In this document: one piece after another, positions 1 through 13,408 of the stretch | Numbering within the stretch: position 1 is the first letter of the stretch | Layout of the letters: each line of letters begins with the position of its first letter | Source of the DNA: Pyrocephalus nanus | Lineage: Eukaryota > Chordata > Aves > Passeriformes > Tyrannidae | Assembly: GCA_038380795.1 (NCBI GenBank) | Contig: CM076267.1 | Location: 13,065,501 to 13,129,500, forward strand | Direction of reading: 5' to 3' | DNA length: 64,000 nucleotides | Translations under genes and position numbers: made by a program | The notes under the pieces: model-generated | What the model was told of the DNA's origin: nothing | The model's input: only the letters and a program-made list of their open reading frames with translations | Database searches by the model: none

Positions 1-3000
1 TCTGGCAAAGACAGCTTTCTCAGGTCGTTTTAGTCTTCAGTCCTTTGTTACCTAGGAGTACAAGCAGGCATTTGCTAAAATGTTTCTGTCATTTTCTGAT
101 CAAAAAGAAGTGATCACTGCTCAAAGGGAGACAGCCATGGTATAAATGTTTTCCTCTCTTTCAGACAGATAAGCAGTGAAATCTGTCTTTCCATAGAAGA
201 CAGTTAAGCAAATGGCAATTATTTTTGCATCATACAAACGATCAAACAGGATTGGAGAAAAACTCTACTATCCAGTTTCTCTTAATTAGAAAGTGAACTA
301 GATAAAAATTCTTGCCATGTAATCCTATCTTTCATATTCAATCTCAAACAATTTTAATCAACAATACTTGATATTTCTATGGAATTTCTTGGTAATGTTT
401 CCAAAAGCCAGATATAGTCATGAAAAATGGAAAAATGTTTTCTTCATGTTATAAAGATAGTATTTTTATGGTTTAGATTAAGGCTAAAATATTTGATGAG
501 AATGCATACTTTGTAAATTATTTCTATCTTTCAATGTATGCTTCAATTAAAATGGTTTTTGTTGACGTGTACTAGTGACGATAGACGGTTACTCTGCCAT
601 ACTGCTGTAAATATTGTAAAGACAGAACTTTCTTCCTTCAGTCTTTCCTTTCATTACAATGCTGCTTTAAGAACAGCCAGGTGTCTTGTTAATGAGAGGA
701 GATGACTGCAATACCAGCTAACATAATATGCTCAAGCCTGGTTTGCTACTGTGTCTGCGAGTTTCCAAAATGTTTTGAAATCTAGTAGAACTCTACTAAC
801 TTTACTTTTACATTAAAACTTTTTATATTCATAGAACAAATACTCCAAACAAAGCAATTTATCATTTTTTCCCCTTAAATAAGTAATTTTGTTAGATGAA
901 CAACCATAGGTCTACCACTGTCTTTAAATCAACAGGGATTACTTTTTAGGCTTATGTAGTAAAAAAGGAATACAATAAAAACACTGTTGGGATGAAACAG
1001 GAAGGAAAGACATCCAACTGTTTTTTGCTACATAAATCATACAACCAAAATAAGTAACTCATGAAATCTAGGATACAGGATTTTTGGAACTTATTTAAAG
1101 CACTGCATTAAACAATAATTTTCAAGAATATTTCCTCAGCAAGGGGGTACTTTAATAAATAAAGAAAGCATCCATTTCATATCAAGAGTTATTACAGATA
1201 TTTCAGATGCTGAAACTGTAATGGTTGGCTATTCTTTATTGCCAACTTCTTTCTGTATAAATAACCTGCTGCCAAGAAGCTAGAATTACTCTATGCCAAG
1301 AGATTTGATTTAATGGGCAGATAATCATCTGTTGATTCTTCCTAATTTAAACAGAGTGTTTGGAATAAAAGGTAGAATATGAGAGGTAGGTGGCAAAGCC
1401 CATGAAGTTTTTACAAAATGGCAAAAATTGAGTATCTAAATCAGTGACTAAAGGATAGGTTTTCAAAAGGCCATTTAAATGCAGAGTTCTGAAAAATTAA
1501 CTTTTACTTTTGTGCCAAAAATCTTCTATAAATGATCATTTCAGTTTCATTTTGCATATGCAGTTAATTTTTTAAATGATTTTAACAACTTGTTGCTCTT
1601 TTAAACAGTTATGTAGCTAACAACAAACAAATATGTATTTCTTGTCGTTTTGGTGGCTGGCCAATTTAACAGCTCTTTTGGAGATACTGCCTTCAGTTAA
1701 AAGAATGTTCTATCAAGACATATCCATTACAAAACATTTATATTATAAGAAATATTTCAGCATCTAGCTTCTCCTGAAATGGGCACGTTAAAATTTTGGC
1801 CAACACTTCTGCTTAATACTGAAATATTAATGTTACCCCATGCAGTTATTATAGGATTCAGGGGAAAGTTTCCTGAAACTTCTGGATGTGTGATCTTTTT
1901 ACAGATAAATATATCTCAGTCTGTTGGACACCAAAGTCATAAAGTATTGATGAGAAATTGTTCACATTGTATTTATTCAAATATAGGCACTACATAAACT
2001 CTTTAGGATAGTCTCAAGGAATGAGATGGTATTTTTTCCACCAGGCTTCAGCTTATTTCATTTAACATTTAACTTCAAATACTAAGATAGAAGTGGGTGG
2101 TGTTGGGAAGCATTCAGGATCCAGATGGAAGCCTAGTGGAACCCCTCTAGTCAATAATAAACTTAGCAAAAAAGATTTTCTGTCAAGTTGCAGACCCTTC
2201 TGTTTCCAGTCAAGCATAGAGAGGGGACAAGCAGCCTGGTGGCACATACATACTCTGATTCAACCTGCCAGCTGAAGACCAAACTATAGCTGATTCCTCT
2301 GATGCCTAAACAGCATTTACAGTTAAAATGTCTAGGGAGGTTATTTTGGAAATGATGTAAGCCAATGGAAGCTGAAAGAGTTTAACGGCTACATCAATAT
2401 ATTTGGGTAAATTTGTACCAGTTGAGGAAGGAAATGCCCATTTTTGAAGGACTTTATTCCATGGAAGATGCAATCCAGGAACATGGATGGCACATTCCAT
2501 TTTCTTTGCACATTCACTGTGGTATTATACAAGGATAACTTTATAATATTGTACAAAACCCACTTGGGCAAACATAATCCATTTGTGAGTTCTAATTCTA
2601 AATGCTAAGTGGAGTTTGCATAGTGCAGGTGACAAGTTTCATCATCCAGGGTTACTAAGAAATTCTTATGAGTGAGCTGTATGCATCAGCAGTATAGGGT
2701 CCATTTGGCACACTAATAATTACGGTTCTCTGCCAAATATCATCATATTTGGCCTTACTCCTTGGTTACTGCATGGTATTGATGTAACTCAATTTTCGTA
2801 TTAACTGTAATTTCAATGCAATTTATGACAAGTGGCGGTCAAACACTGGGTCTTTTTCTACATGTAAAAAGAAGCAGAGAGTTTTTGACTCCTTGAGGGG
2901 TTGTAATTATACAGTGCATCCAAACATTTTATTAACAATTTGATCATCTCCGAAGGGTTTTCTCTTTTCCTTTCTTGTTCTTTTTCAAAATTATATGCAA

Positions 3001-5257
3001 TCGAAAGAAATAAACTCAGCTTAGTATTGACACAGTGAAAAAGATACAGGTCATTAATTTCCCTGCAGCAGAGGTTTGATATTTTTTAACGGATGTCATA
3101 TTCTTGGTGAATTTTATGCACAGTATTTTGATAAATAAGCTAGTATTTTATTCATTATTTCCTTGAGCATATTGTTTCTGGAAGGGCAGATGATGTGGTT
3201 TGATGCTTTGTATGTTAATTAACATTATAGTAGTGCACAGTCTTTGTTCTTGTGCTTGAAAAGGTCTTCCCCTTCCCTTACTTTCACAGAATACCCTTGG
3301 CCCTCACTATAATATGCCTGCAGATTTGCTGTCATCTCTAGGAGATACATAGACAAATATAAATACTTCTTTTAGTTTCTCCATTTAGGATTCATCAGAC
3401 CTCTATTGATCTTTGTTATTTCCCTCAAAGGATTTTCTGAAGAGGCATATTAACTGCATAATAAATATTAAAGGCACTTTAACTTCTGGCAATGAAAGCT
3501 TTCCTGTTTTAGGATCTCTTTAGTATGCAGAAAGTGCACCTAACCATTGAAGTAACTACACTTATGCACCCACATCACCTTCATGAATGGATCTTGCCTC
3601 ACTGGATCCTGACCTCTGTGAGAACACAGATGGGAGTCAGTGGAAGTACAAAAGGGTCAGAAGTCAGGACCTTTGGTTGAATGAGCTTGGAATTTTTTTA
3701 ATTTCCATTATAATATAAAGCTTATCTAATGTGAACGCAAAAAGCTGTGTATCCTTACACCCTCGGCATGGGTTATTCCTGGGACAGAGCAGAACAAGGA
3801 AATTGTGTGCAATCCATATGATCCTGCAGTGGGAAGATACACCTTCCCTGAAGAGTTCATAGACTAAGTTCTGCATTTCGTTTTATCACAGCTGGGATTT
3901 AAAACCCAGTATCTCTCAGTCTTGTAAGGAAGGCTGGTTATTTCTTGACTATGACTTCTGATTTTTTACCCTGTGCATCAGCCAAAGGCAATGACGAGCT
4001 GCACTACAGATGTGTCAGGGAATACTTCCAGTTCAGAGTTAGACAGTAGAGGTTACTGCAGTTCTTATGCCAGCTTGGTCATGCCTGGGTACAAGCATCA
4101 TGCAGACAGTGACACAGTAGGCATGAGTATCCCCAAAGTATTTCTGGCTGACATTTCCAGTGTAAAGCAAACCATATGGCTGCAATTGCTTATTGGCATA
4201 CAGCCTTTTGCACTACTCAAACAGCAGAAGAGATAAGAAGCCAGTCTCAAATAGTTAGAAAATAATGCTTTCTGCGGAAAACCACTCCCAGAAATTGAAA
4301 ATGTGCCAGCCACAGATCCTTGACTGCCTTCTGCATCCACCAAAAACAAAGGCGGTAAAGTAGGTGCTAAGCATGGTTGATCTGGGCTGACCAACCATCA
4401 TGACACTGCAAGTCCCACCTGCGTATTCATTATACACACCTCACATAGCTAGGAGAAACGAGGGAAAAGTCCTGCAACAGTAGCAAGTATTAGAGCTTGC
4501 CAAGTTCCTGCTTTGGGGAATTACCTTGTTTTACAAGCTGACCCTGCAATGCTGGTCAAAGCTGGTCTGCCGGTTGACACACTTCCCATAGATGGACATT
4601 AGATTACCTGGACAGCCCCTGTGCAGGCACATGATCCACACCTCTCAATAGCAAGGCAGGCCATTCCTCTTTAAGTAAAGACCAGACCTCAAGAGTCAGC
4701 CAAGGTTTACACGTTGTCCATACCCAAAGAACTGGGACACTGATTTTTATCTCCCTCGTATATTCACCTTTTGCTGTACCAGAGCAAAAATAGAGAATAG
4801 AGGGGAGGAGAGAGACTTTGCTGGCTATGATTAATATAATGTGCTCGTTATAATGGTTATAAAAATCTAGCTAATAGTGGAGCAGATTACATAAGTAAAT
4901 AGGTACTGTAAAATATGACAAAGTTTACAACATTAAGTGGACTTTGCTTCAAATCAAGACAAATACAATACAACAGTCATGTTAACTACCTTTTGTAGTA
5001 TGGGATAAATCTACACTTGTTGGTATCATCTTTCAATAGGGATTCTGTTTGAAGTACCCCCAAATGGCTTTTTGAAGAAGTCTTCTTGGATTCCTTAGAG
5101 GAGAAATGTTTCAATATAGTTCTGTTTATCAAATAATATGTAGTGTGTCAGCCTAGAGAACAAGGATTATTCTCTGTTTGACCTGGCTTTATTAATTTTG
5201 TTACTCCAGCTCTCTGCATTTTAGAAACTGTCTTTACAATAATACTAAAGATTGTGG
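1..5257. other. AT-rich non-coding DNA, no gene seen
   Basis: I see no gene, RNA gene or recognisable transposon here. Open frames are at most about 100 codons, are scattered over both strands, and show no family motif, shared codon bias or splice-flanked structure. Long A- and T-rich runs and very few CG dinucleotides are typical of intergenic or intronic vertebrate DNA. Short conserved non-coding elements could be present but cannot be told apart without an alignment. Confidence 0.6.
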
Positions 5258-5283
5258 AATAAAACCTGGTAAAAAAAAAAAAA
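5258..5283 (+). other. AATAAA followed by A13: possible retrocopy 3' end
   Basis: A canonical polyadenylation hexamer, AATAAA, at 5258-5263 is followed after 7 nt by an uninterrupted run of 13 A at 5271-5283. This order and spacing are what an integrated polyadenylated RNA leaves behind. If so, the body of the copy would lie just upstream on the plus strand, but I recognise no gene there and see no target-site duplication. A chance A-run downstream of a chance hexamer in AT-rich DNA is the main alternative. Confidence 0.25.
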
Positions 5284-7550
5284 TGTACCTCCCATAAAGC
5301 AAGCTAGCTGGGAATAAGTTTCTGAATTACCTATGTATAGAAACGGAACAGCAGATTTTATTGATTTTATACAATGCAGGCACTCAAAACTTTTTACTTT
5401 TCTCTATGAAAATGTTAGGATGGGTCTGAACTACAGATTTGGTGGTCGTTTCAATTATTCATAGTAGCTGAGTAGATTTGTAGGTGATTGTTTCACTTTG
5501 CTTGAGGGATAAATTATATTGCAGGCAGTTATAGAGCAAAAAGCAGTGCAACATTTTTTATTACTTATTTACTGCACACCCCAGGTTGTGTAATGACTTT
5601 AGCATCTATTATGCAGGTAGACCATTGTCTGCTGCAGGAGAAAATCAGAACTTTCTGTTTGCATCTCAAAAGCCCCTGCAGTGACACTTGTGAATGGCTC
5701 ATACATTTTAAGCAGTGGAAGGCTTGGTATTTTTTTTCTAGTGTTCTCACTTATCTTTCTCCTAGTCCTTCCCTTAAGATGCCAATTTTTCAGATTCCTA
5801 ATTTCAATAAACTCTGGGCAAAATAAATCCAAACACCTTTCTCTTAGGTCCTTGATAGAATTTCCAGTCAAAACCAGAACAGAGGGTGCAAGAAAGCAAG
5901 GACTGTTCTGTGCATCAGTGACCAGTTATACACAGCTGTCAGCAAGCTCATCACTAACACAGCACCAGTTTTCCTCAAGTGTGATGGCAGTGACAATGTA
6001 CATACATTATTCATCATCCCACATTAGCCTGTGACTTTCAGCCCATCCCAAACCCAGGAAAAGGGAAAACCCAAATGTTCGTCTTCTCACCAAGCATCAT
6101 ATTCATAGTCTTTCACTGAGCAGTAGAGCCGAGGGAGTAAAGCAGTGTAGATTTTTTGCTCATTTACAAAAAAGAACTAGGAAAAATGTGAGAAAGGACC
6201 AACATGACAAAAATACCTGGTAGACACGAGGCTAGATCTTAATGAGCAAATGTTGCCTTGCTGTTTCCCATGCTTTGTGTCCCATGTATTAAGAAACTCT
6301 GGTCATAATCCATTCCATACTTGCTATCTGAATGAGTGCTAAAAATTTGGATGGTAAAGCTTTCCTCACAGGTCAGTTTTCAAATACTTTAGAAATGGGG
6401 GAATGTTAATGAAATATTCAGTTGCCGTACCCTAAAAAATAACATGTACAGCCTTTGGGAAATACAGTTCTTTCTAAGCAAGTGGTTTCACCACTGAAAC
6501 TCTTCTGCATTGACACGTCTGTCACATTTTCACAATCATCTAGGATGTCATATCTTAGTAACACTGCCAAAAAGGATGATCCCATCTTATCTTTCTTTCT
6601 TTTCAGTGATGATAGAAGTTACATGGAAACACAGGGGATCAGAGTGGGAAAATTTTGAATTTAAAAAGCATTTATATATATTTGTTACCATGGTATTTTT
6701 TGAACAAAAGTTACCCATGTGCCAGAAGAGAAAGTTGGATTGTGGGGAAAAACGCTTGTCAGATGGAGGATTGAAAGTATTATAACCCTTCCAAGCGATA
6801 CTGCTGATTTCTATGAGACTAAAGAATTTGAGAAATGACAGCATACTATTAGGTTAGTATGAAAGTTGCTTTCTAATTCTGAGAAATAGTGTTTAATGTA
6901 GTCTAATGTAATTTTTAAGTTTTAATTGTAATAATTTCTTGTTTTATTAAATTAAATAGACTGCATAACATACCTGAATATTGAAAATAGGATGCCTTTG
7001 CCAGTATCACATTCATTAAATATAACTGAGTGATTTTTTTTCCTTTCACTCACCTGATAGTTATTGAATGTGTACTAGATGTGCTTGTATCCTCATGGCA
7101 TTGCAGCAGTACTATATTAAAGAATGATCTTTTAAATGGGGGCTAGCATGAAAGCCTCCCAGAAAGTGAAATTATTCAGAGCTGATCCTGCAGAATTCTT
7201 ACAAGGAATGAAATAAGTGTCTGAATATCAGATTAATAATTGGAGTTTGGCAAGTTTGCGATTCATTACCTTATATTGTCAGAAAGTTGTTTATTCAGCA
7301 CTCACGTTAAAAAAAAAGAAAAGAAAAAAGAGGAAGGAATATCTTTTTTTATGCAAGGCATTTTCCCAGTCAAAACACTCACTTTGGCTTTTCATCTGGG
7401 CTTGACAGGCCACATGTATGCAACAGGGAAGTGGTGAAGGGACCTCAATATAATTTGAAATTAAGATCACTCACAAGTGAATGTGCTGAAAGTCAATACA
7501 TAACTTGGGTTGATCCAGTAGTAAGGTAGTTTTTCTATTAATGTAATTAT

Positions 7551-7602
7551 TTTTCTTTTAATTTAATTTTTCTTTTTAAATTTAATTTTTCTTTTAATTT
7601 AA
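7551..7602. repeat. T-rich imperfect tandem repeat, about 3 units
   Basis: Three imperfect units of 16-19 bp follow one another, each made of a TTTTCTTTT-type run followed by AATTTAA. Units start near 7551, 7567 and 7586, and the third runs into AAAAAG. Replication slippage on an AT-rich seed explains this. No functional role is implied. Confidence 0.6.
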
Positions 7603-8503
7603 AAAGAAACAAGACTGCATTCCCAAAAATATGTTATATAGCATACTAGAAAAACTAAGTTTTATGATACACTTTAGTTTCTTTATTTTTTTTCCCCATA
7701 TGAAGAACTGGGGTGAAAAGTAACAGGTATCCATTTTGGTGCACTTATACAAAAAATATCCTTTCTTAAGGAAAAATTCAATGTCTGCTCACAACAAACT
7801 GAAACATAAAGATTTGCTTAACTCCTTACCCTAGTCAGGGTCTGGATTCTAAAATAATAATTACTTCCTTCTTTAAGATCACACAGTAGTTAGACTTAAA
7901 ACTGTAAAATACTACTTAGATGCCTGCCTTCTACTGAAATGAAAGGGAACACGTTAATCAGAGGATTTGGGGTGTAAATGTTCTTGTATTCAATAAAAGT
8001 CACAATAATAAGAGAGATCAAAGTTTCTTCTCTGCAGAAAATGCTGGACAACATATTATGAATAAAAAAATATTATGAATAATAGGCATTTCAGAGATCT
8101 TGATTAGTTAATGGCTGGTTAATCCATATTTATTCCATTCCTTTATCGCTATGCACACATTTTTTCAATTCTTAACAAGTACATGTCTGAGTTTTATTAG
8201 ACATTTTTCTTCTGTGTATTATGTGTTAGGTAGAGTTTCAGTCTCTAAAAATCACATCACATGTGATGCAACCATATGAAATGAGAAATCCTCTTTAAGT
8301 CAATTAGTAAGTTTTCCATCATCAATAAAGAGATATTACTCCATGTCCAGAAAACATTTCTATACTAAACTTAGAAAAATCTCTCATCCAGGCTTGGACC
8401 AGTCCTTTCTTCCCTGTAACAACTATTGAGAAAGATTAAAAGGTCAGTGAAGATGGAATAATTAGGTCTCATCTGAACTTATATGAGAAAGTTTAATTCT
8501 GTC

Positions 8504-8550
8504 CATAGAATTAAATGCAATTCTATGCATAGAATTCCTTATGGAATTCT
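8504..8550. repeat. Two adjacent perfect short inverted repeats
   Basis: The first hairpin has arms CATAGAATT (8504-8512) and AATTCTATG (8519-8527), 9 bp each, around a 6-nt loop. The second has arms AGAATTCC (8531-8538) and GGAATTCT (8543-8550), 8 bp each, around a 4-nt loop. Both share the AGAATT/AATTCT core, so the arms could also pair between hairpins. No transposon termini or known RNA gene are recognised. Confidence 0.6.
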
Positions 8551-9842
8551 TTGAAAGGACTGGGAAACAATAAATAATAGAAGATGTATATTAATTATAA
8601 ATTTGAGAATTATATTTTCACCTATGATGATTTGCACTTTTTTTTTTCACGAACATATGTTGCCTGTCATGTACAAAGTATGTTGATGTTATACTGAGTT
8701 TACCCCTATTGCTTCCAAAAACAACATTAAAAATGTGCTTTACTTTTTATTTCTATCATTTCATACACTCTGACATAAATCCTTGGTTTCTGGGTGTGCA
8801 GTAAACCCAGCATTTTTATAAAAAGTAATATATGGAGCCCTCCAGGGGCGTGTTGCTAAGCAAACCAACCATAAATTCGGAGTTCAGTAAATCATATCCC
8901 ATCACATACAATGTCTCTTACCATCCCTTATCATACCCTGCTTTAGCTCAGTCTGAAATCCTAGATGATGTTACTTGCACAAGCTGAGTTCAGGTATCGA
9001 TGATGTGACTTCTCCTAGAGTATGTTCCTTGAATCAGAGGGCTCATGGAGGTACTTTTAATCACTCCTGTTGAAGCTGTTCCAGTTTGTGTAGAGTTGTT
9101 CTCTATTCACTGACCTGGAGAAGAGAGATTGTCAGGGCACTTGGGTTAGAGACAGTAGCACAGCTTTCCTGGCACATTGTCTGCTAACTAGGTGGTCTAG
9201 CATAGGAAAACATGGATCAGGAGGCCAGCTGCATGGATTTCACTCTCAATATGAAAAGCACAAAGAGCTGCCTTACATGCTTGCAAAGCTGAACTGCTGA
9301 CAAGCTGAGCAGCTCCTCCGTGATTAGATAGCTACTGGGTAAGGTTCAGCAATTGAGGGTGAACAATTTATTGTGTCTCATGAGTGCAAATTTACGACTA
9401 GTTCTGTGGGTCTGAGGATACCGCAACAGACCTTGAAGAAAGTGCCATCTAATCCATGTGTACATTGTAGCACTGATAAAATTTAGCCAAGGAGCACAGG
9501 CTGTTTGTTTGCAGAGTTGCCACAAGCACATTTAAAATTTGGTATAAATAAAAGATAACATTGAGTAATGACTGCAGGCAAGGCTACAGCAGTGTGCTGG
9601 CTCAGCCATGAAAATATGATAGTGCCAAAGTAATAAGAAAACCATAATTAGGTTAAAGGCTTTCCCAAGTTACTAATTTTCTAACTCTTGTATAATAGTC
9701 TTTTGGCTGCATCTTCTCAGGTTCCTTCTGGTAAGCTATTTCATACTGATTATGCTTTTTTTTTCAGTATTATCTTTTTATTGTGCCTAAATTTTTTTCC
9801 CTTCACTTTGGTTTAGAGTAAAAGAAAAACACTTGTTTACAA

Positions 9843-9878
9843 ATCAAATATATATAGGATATCAAATATATATAGGAT
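9843..9878. repeat. 18-bp perfect tandem duplication
   Basis: The 18-mer ATCAAATATATATAGGAT occurs twice in direct succession (9843-9860 and 9861-9878) with no mismatch. Perfect identity in otherwise diverging AT-rich DNA points to a recent slippage or duplication event, so copy number may vary between individuals. Confidence 0.85.
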
Positions 9879-11380
9879 GCCAGTTAAAAGACCAGGGTCA
9901 GAAAGTGATCATTCCAAAGATTAAATATTTTCTTTACAAAACATATGTACAGGTGGATATTTTAAGCACAGAGAAGCCACACACCACAGTGTTTTTAAAT
10001 GGAAATATGAAATGGAGGTAATCTTATGCTGCAGGTCCAATCCTGATTTTTCCTGTCGTTGTCAAAGCGTGAAAGGTTATGGATAAATGAGGCACAAAAT
10101 GTGTATGGTTGGGCGGCTTGACATGCAGAACAGCCTTTTTTTTTTGATAAATTATCCAGGACACAATTCTAGATATAATTTACTGCTGGTGCTGGTTTAT
10201 CTTGAATTTTTTTGTGAAAAATATTAACTGATAATGGAAACACCTTTCTACTGTTCCTTAATTTTTATTGATACTTTCACCCCAGCATTTTGTACAGCCC
10301 TGTTCAGAAAATTCTGTACTATTCAATTCTCCTTGGTGAAGGTAGGAAGACTCAAATCAATTCTTGCTGAGTTTCGTGATCGTGGCAGGCATAAACAGTG
10401 CTTATTTCTCTGTCAAGTAATTAGAAGTAAGCCTTCAAGGTGAATCACGAGCTGATGAATACAAATTCTGCTAAAACTGAGAGCAGAGCCTGTAAATCAC
10501 ATGGCATTGTGTCCATAGATTTCAGCTAGAGCTATGAGAAGAGCTTTTTCTGCAGAACTCTCCTGATGACAGCAGGTTTCATTCATCCTCCCCTTTGTGC
10601 ACACCCAAATGATCAAACAAAACCCACTTGAAAGAAAGAGAATGAAAACCTTTGCCAGGGATTCACACAGTGCGTTTTGTTATTCTGGACAATAAATGCT
10701 GAAATTACTCTCTGTTCACTCATATCTTGTCTACAACCATTCCCAAAACAGGTGAACTGCATCCTGGATCCCTGTCATTTTTTCTTAAAAGCTTCCCTGA
10801 AGATGTGGTAGGCAAGGAACAATGGGCGATGGTCACTGCTGGATGTTACTAATTCGTCCACTACTGTCCTGAAATACAATAGAAATAATGGAAGCAATCT
10901 TTGTCTCACTCTGTAGAACCAGATGAGAGAGCTTGGTACTCCTCTATGTACAATGTGCATGATATAAAATAACACATTAAGGGTTCCCTCAAAGTTGCAG
11001 CAGTCTGCTTCTCTCTCAGTGTTGTGCAAACATGAAGAAGAGAACTGAATGAAAAGGCTGAGACAGTTATAGCACTGGTTAACAAGATTGCCAACTTTAA
11101 CTCCTTTTATTCTCTGAATACAGCTGCACAAAAATAAATAAATGAAATTAATCACAAAAGCATATTTGGGTCATTTGCTCATTGGATTTTAGGATAAGAA
11201 ATGCCCTTTAAGATTATTATCAGATAGGTTAAAGAAAGCAATAAAGAAGTAAAGGAGAATAACCTCTTTTTACCAAAGCCCTGGGGTAATTTAGGGGACT
11301 GCTAAGAAAAGCACTGATGCTAGACTGGGCTAGACTGTGATCAGTAAAAGGTGAGTCCTGTAAAAAATGCAGGTGTTACA

Positions 11381-11408
11381 TAACATATTGTTATTTAACA
11401 TATTGTTA
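11381..11408. repeat. 13-bp direct repeat with internal dyad
   Basis: TAACATATTGTTA occurs at 11381-11393 and again at 11396-11408. Each copy is itself an interrupted palindrome (TAACA / TGTTA arms around 3 nt). It is a small local duplication with no function inferred. Confidence 0.7.
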
Positions 11409-13116
11409 AGAAGACATACCCTGACCCCTCATCTCCAAAGCATGTCCCTCCTTCACTTGAACTAACAAGAAGTCTGTTTGCAGCTGTGGTAGTGAGTGAA
11501 GCACTTATATGTGTTCCAGGCACTGTGAGGGAGCAAAACAGGCAGCTATTGATTTATTTTACAGCATGAAGATGGTAGGAGTATGGGTACAGCGTACTGA
11601 AGCCTTGGCTTTCAGAGAGCAGCAGTAGAACTAGGACATCCCTAAGGTTTTGGAGCACACATCGACACCGAGAAGGTGTCAGCCACAGGAACAGGTCTCT
11701 GTGAGGGTCATGTTTTAGGATAGTAAGTCAGAGTGGGCTTCCACAGGGACAGAAGGCTCTCCTAGATGGAAAACTCTGTCCTGATATGCACGGGTTTGAG
11801 CAGGGCTGAATCTAAAGCTGTCAGGCAAATACTGGCCATGCTATTGCTTTGGTTCTCTCCAGGTCCTCATTCGTCTTGGCTACCTGAAATTAGCTGGGGT
11901 TAAACACCTACCATTTATAATTATAGTGATCCCTTTCATTGGCCTCTAAGAAAAATTGAAACTTGTGAATTGTACATGCAGAAATTCTTCTGCCAAGCAA
12001 TCTCACCTCCAGATGACAAACTCTCCTTTTCTGCAGTGTGGCAGATTAGTATTATTAAGGTTCTGTAGAATAGTTCATGTAGCACATTGATTTTAATAAA
12101 ATACATATTGATTACAATGAAATGTCAGTCTTTCTGCTCTGAACATAATATCTAGCTGTCATTAGGTAATGTTAAATTTTTATTAAATCAATATTATGTG
12201 CCCCCTTTAATTAAGAAGAGATTGTCTTTGACCCTATTTGTGCTGCTTGAATGAAACTCTACTCAGAGTCAGCAGAAGGCTGGTCTCTTTTCAAGAAAAA
12301 AAGTTAATATTAATATATGCACACATTCATATGCCATAAGTGGACATAGTGTCATGTATATCAAGTCAGTTTAGAATTTTATTAATTAGAAAGAAAGGGA
12401 TTATTAAAAGCAATATTTTGAACTTTTCTGGAGCTTCTCAGCATCTTAAAATATCGGGTCAGTGAGAATATGACAGTCCAGTAAATAATGGAAAAACCCC
12501 CTACAGCTGTAGTTCAGAATGGTTAAAATTGGAGAGAGGTAACAGGATTTAAAATGGCTACATTTGGGCTACCCCAAAATTCTTGTTTAAAGTGGCTAAA
12601 CCCTAAAAGAAATATGAGGATAAAAATGCATTCTCTGAGATAATAAAATTGAGTGGTTAAAAATCTTTAAACAGCAGAATGCCATTAAAGAAGAAATGAG
12701 CCCCAAAGGGAAGAGTTTTTTATTTGCTGGCAATTGAGTTATACAAAAATAAAATAAAAAAACATTTGTGAGATAAAGGGTCATCAATATGCATCACCTC
12801 AAAAAATACCCTCAGTTATCATTTCATGTTTATGGGATATTTCTGACCCTCCAGTAGTTTCTGAATACGGTTGTAAACTGGTTTGATGGGTGCCTGTAGG
12901 AAGAAAAGTACCAGCACAGCCAGTGCGTCTGATTCAGAAGCAGCTTTTATTTAGGAATGCTTATTAGTACCATTTGACCACATACAGTCCTGCAGCAGCT
13001 CCTCTGGTAATTTGGCAAAGTATGAGAAGTACAGAAAACAGTAAAATTATGAGCTGGGTATTTGGAACTTATGCCTTGCAAGTAGGATGTCTGCTGTCCT
13101 TATTTGTAACCTGATG

Positions 13117-13408
13117 TCATAGAATCATAGAATCATAGAATCATAGAATCAACTGAGGTGGAGGAGACCTCCAAGATCATCAAGTCCAACCCTTGATCCA
13201 AGCCCACTGTGATTACCAGATCATGGCACTCAGTGCCAAATCCAGCTTCGTCTTAAAAACCTCCAGGGACGGTGAATCCACCACCTCTCTGGGCAGGCCA
13301 TTCCAATGCCTGATCGCTCTCTCTGTAAAGAACTTCTTTTTAATATCCAACCTAAACCTCCCCTGGCAGAGCTTAAGCCCGTGCCCTCTTGTTCTACTGC
13401 TGATTGTC
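13117..13408 (-). mobile_element. CR1 LINE fragment (3' end, minus strand)
   Basis: This is a 5'-truncated CR1 non-LTR retrotransposon inserted on the minus strand. Its 3' terminus is the tail of four perfect TCATAGAA units at 13117-13148, the complement of the avian CR1 ATTCTATGA-type end. Reading the minus strand from 13410, a frame stays open to a stop at 13213. It encodes the C-terminal end of CR1 ORF2, including [27 protein letters not shown] and a final LEVFKTKLD block; the HWNxLP motif is typical of this clade. Only about 290 bp remain, so endonuclease and reverse-transcriptase domains are absent and the copy cannot move. The perfect tail and intact short frame suggest it is the youngest CR1 copy in the window. 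Confidence 0.95.

Larger units (their letters stand above)
5284..13116. other. AT-rich non-coding DNA with minor repeats
   Basis: No gene is supported. The stretch holds small local repeats (listed separately at 7551, 8504, 9843 and 11381) and otherwise unique-looking sequence. The longest open frame, 126 codons on the minus strand at 10775-11155, has a low-complexity start and no recognisable domain, and I treat it as chance. Confidence 0.6.

Noticed and set aside
10775..11155. 126-codon minus frame
   Set aside because: No domain, odd composition, and a competing open frame in another register at 10906-11094.
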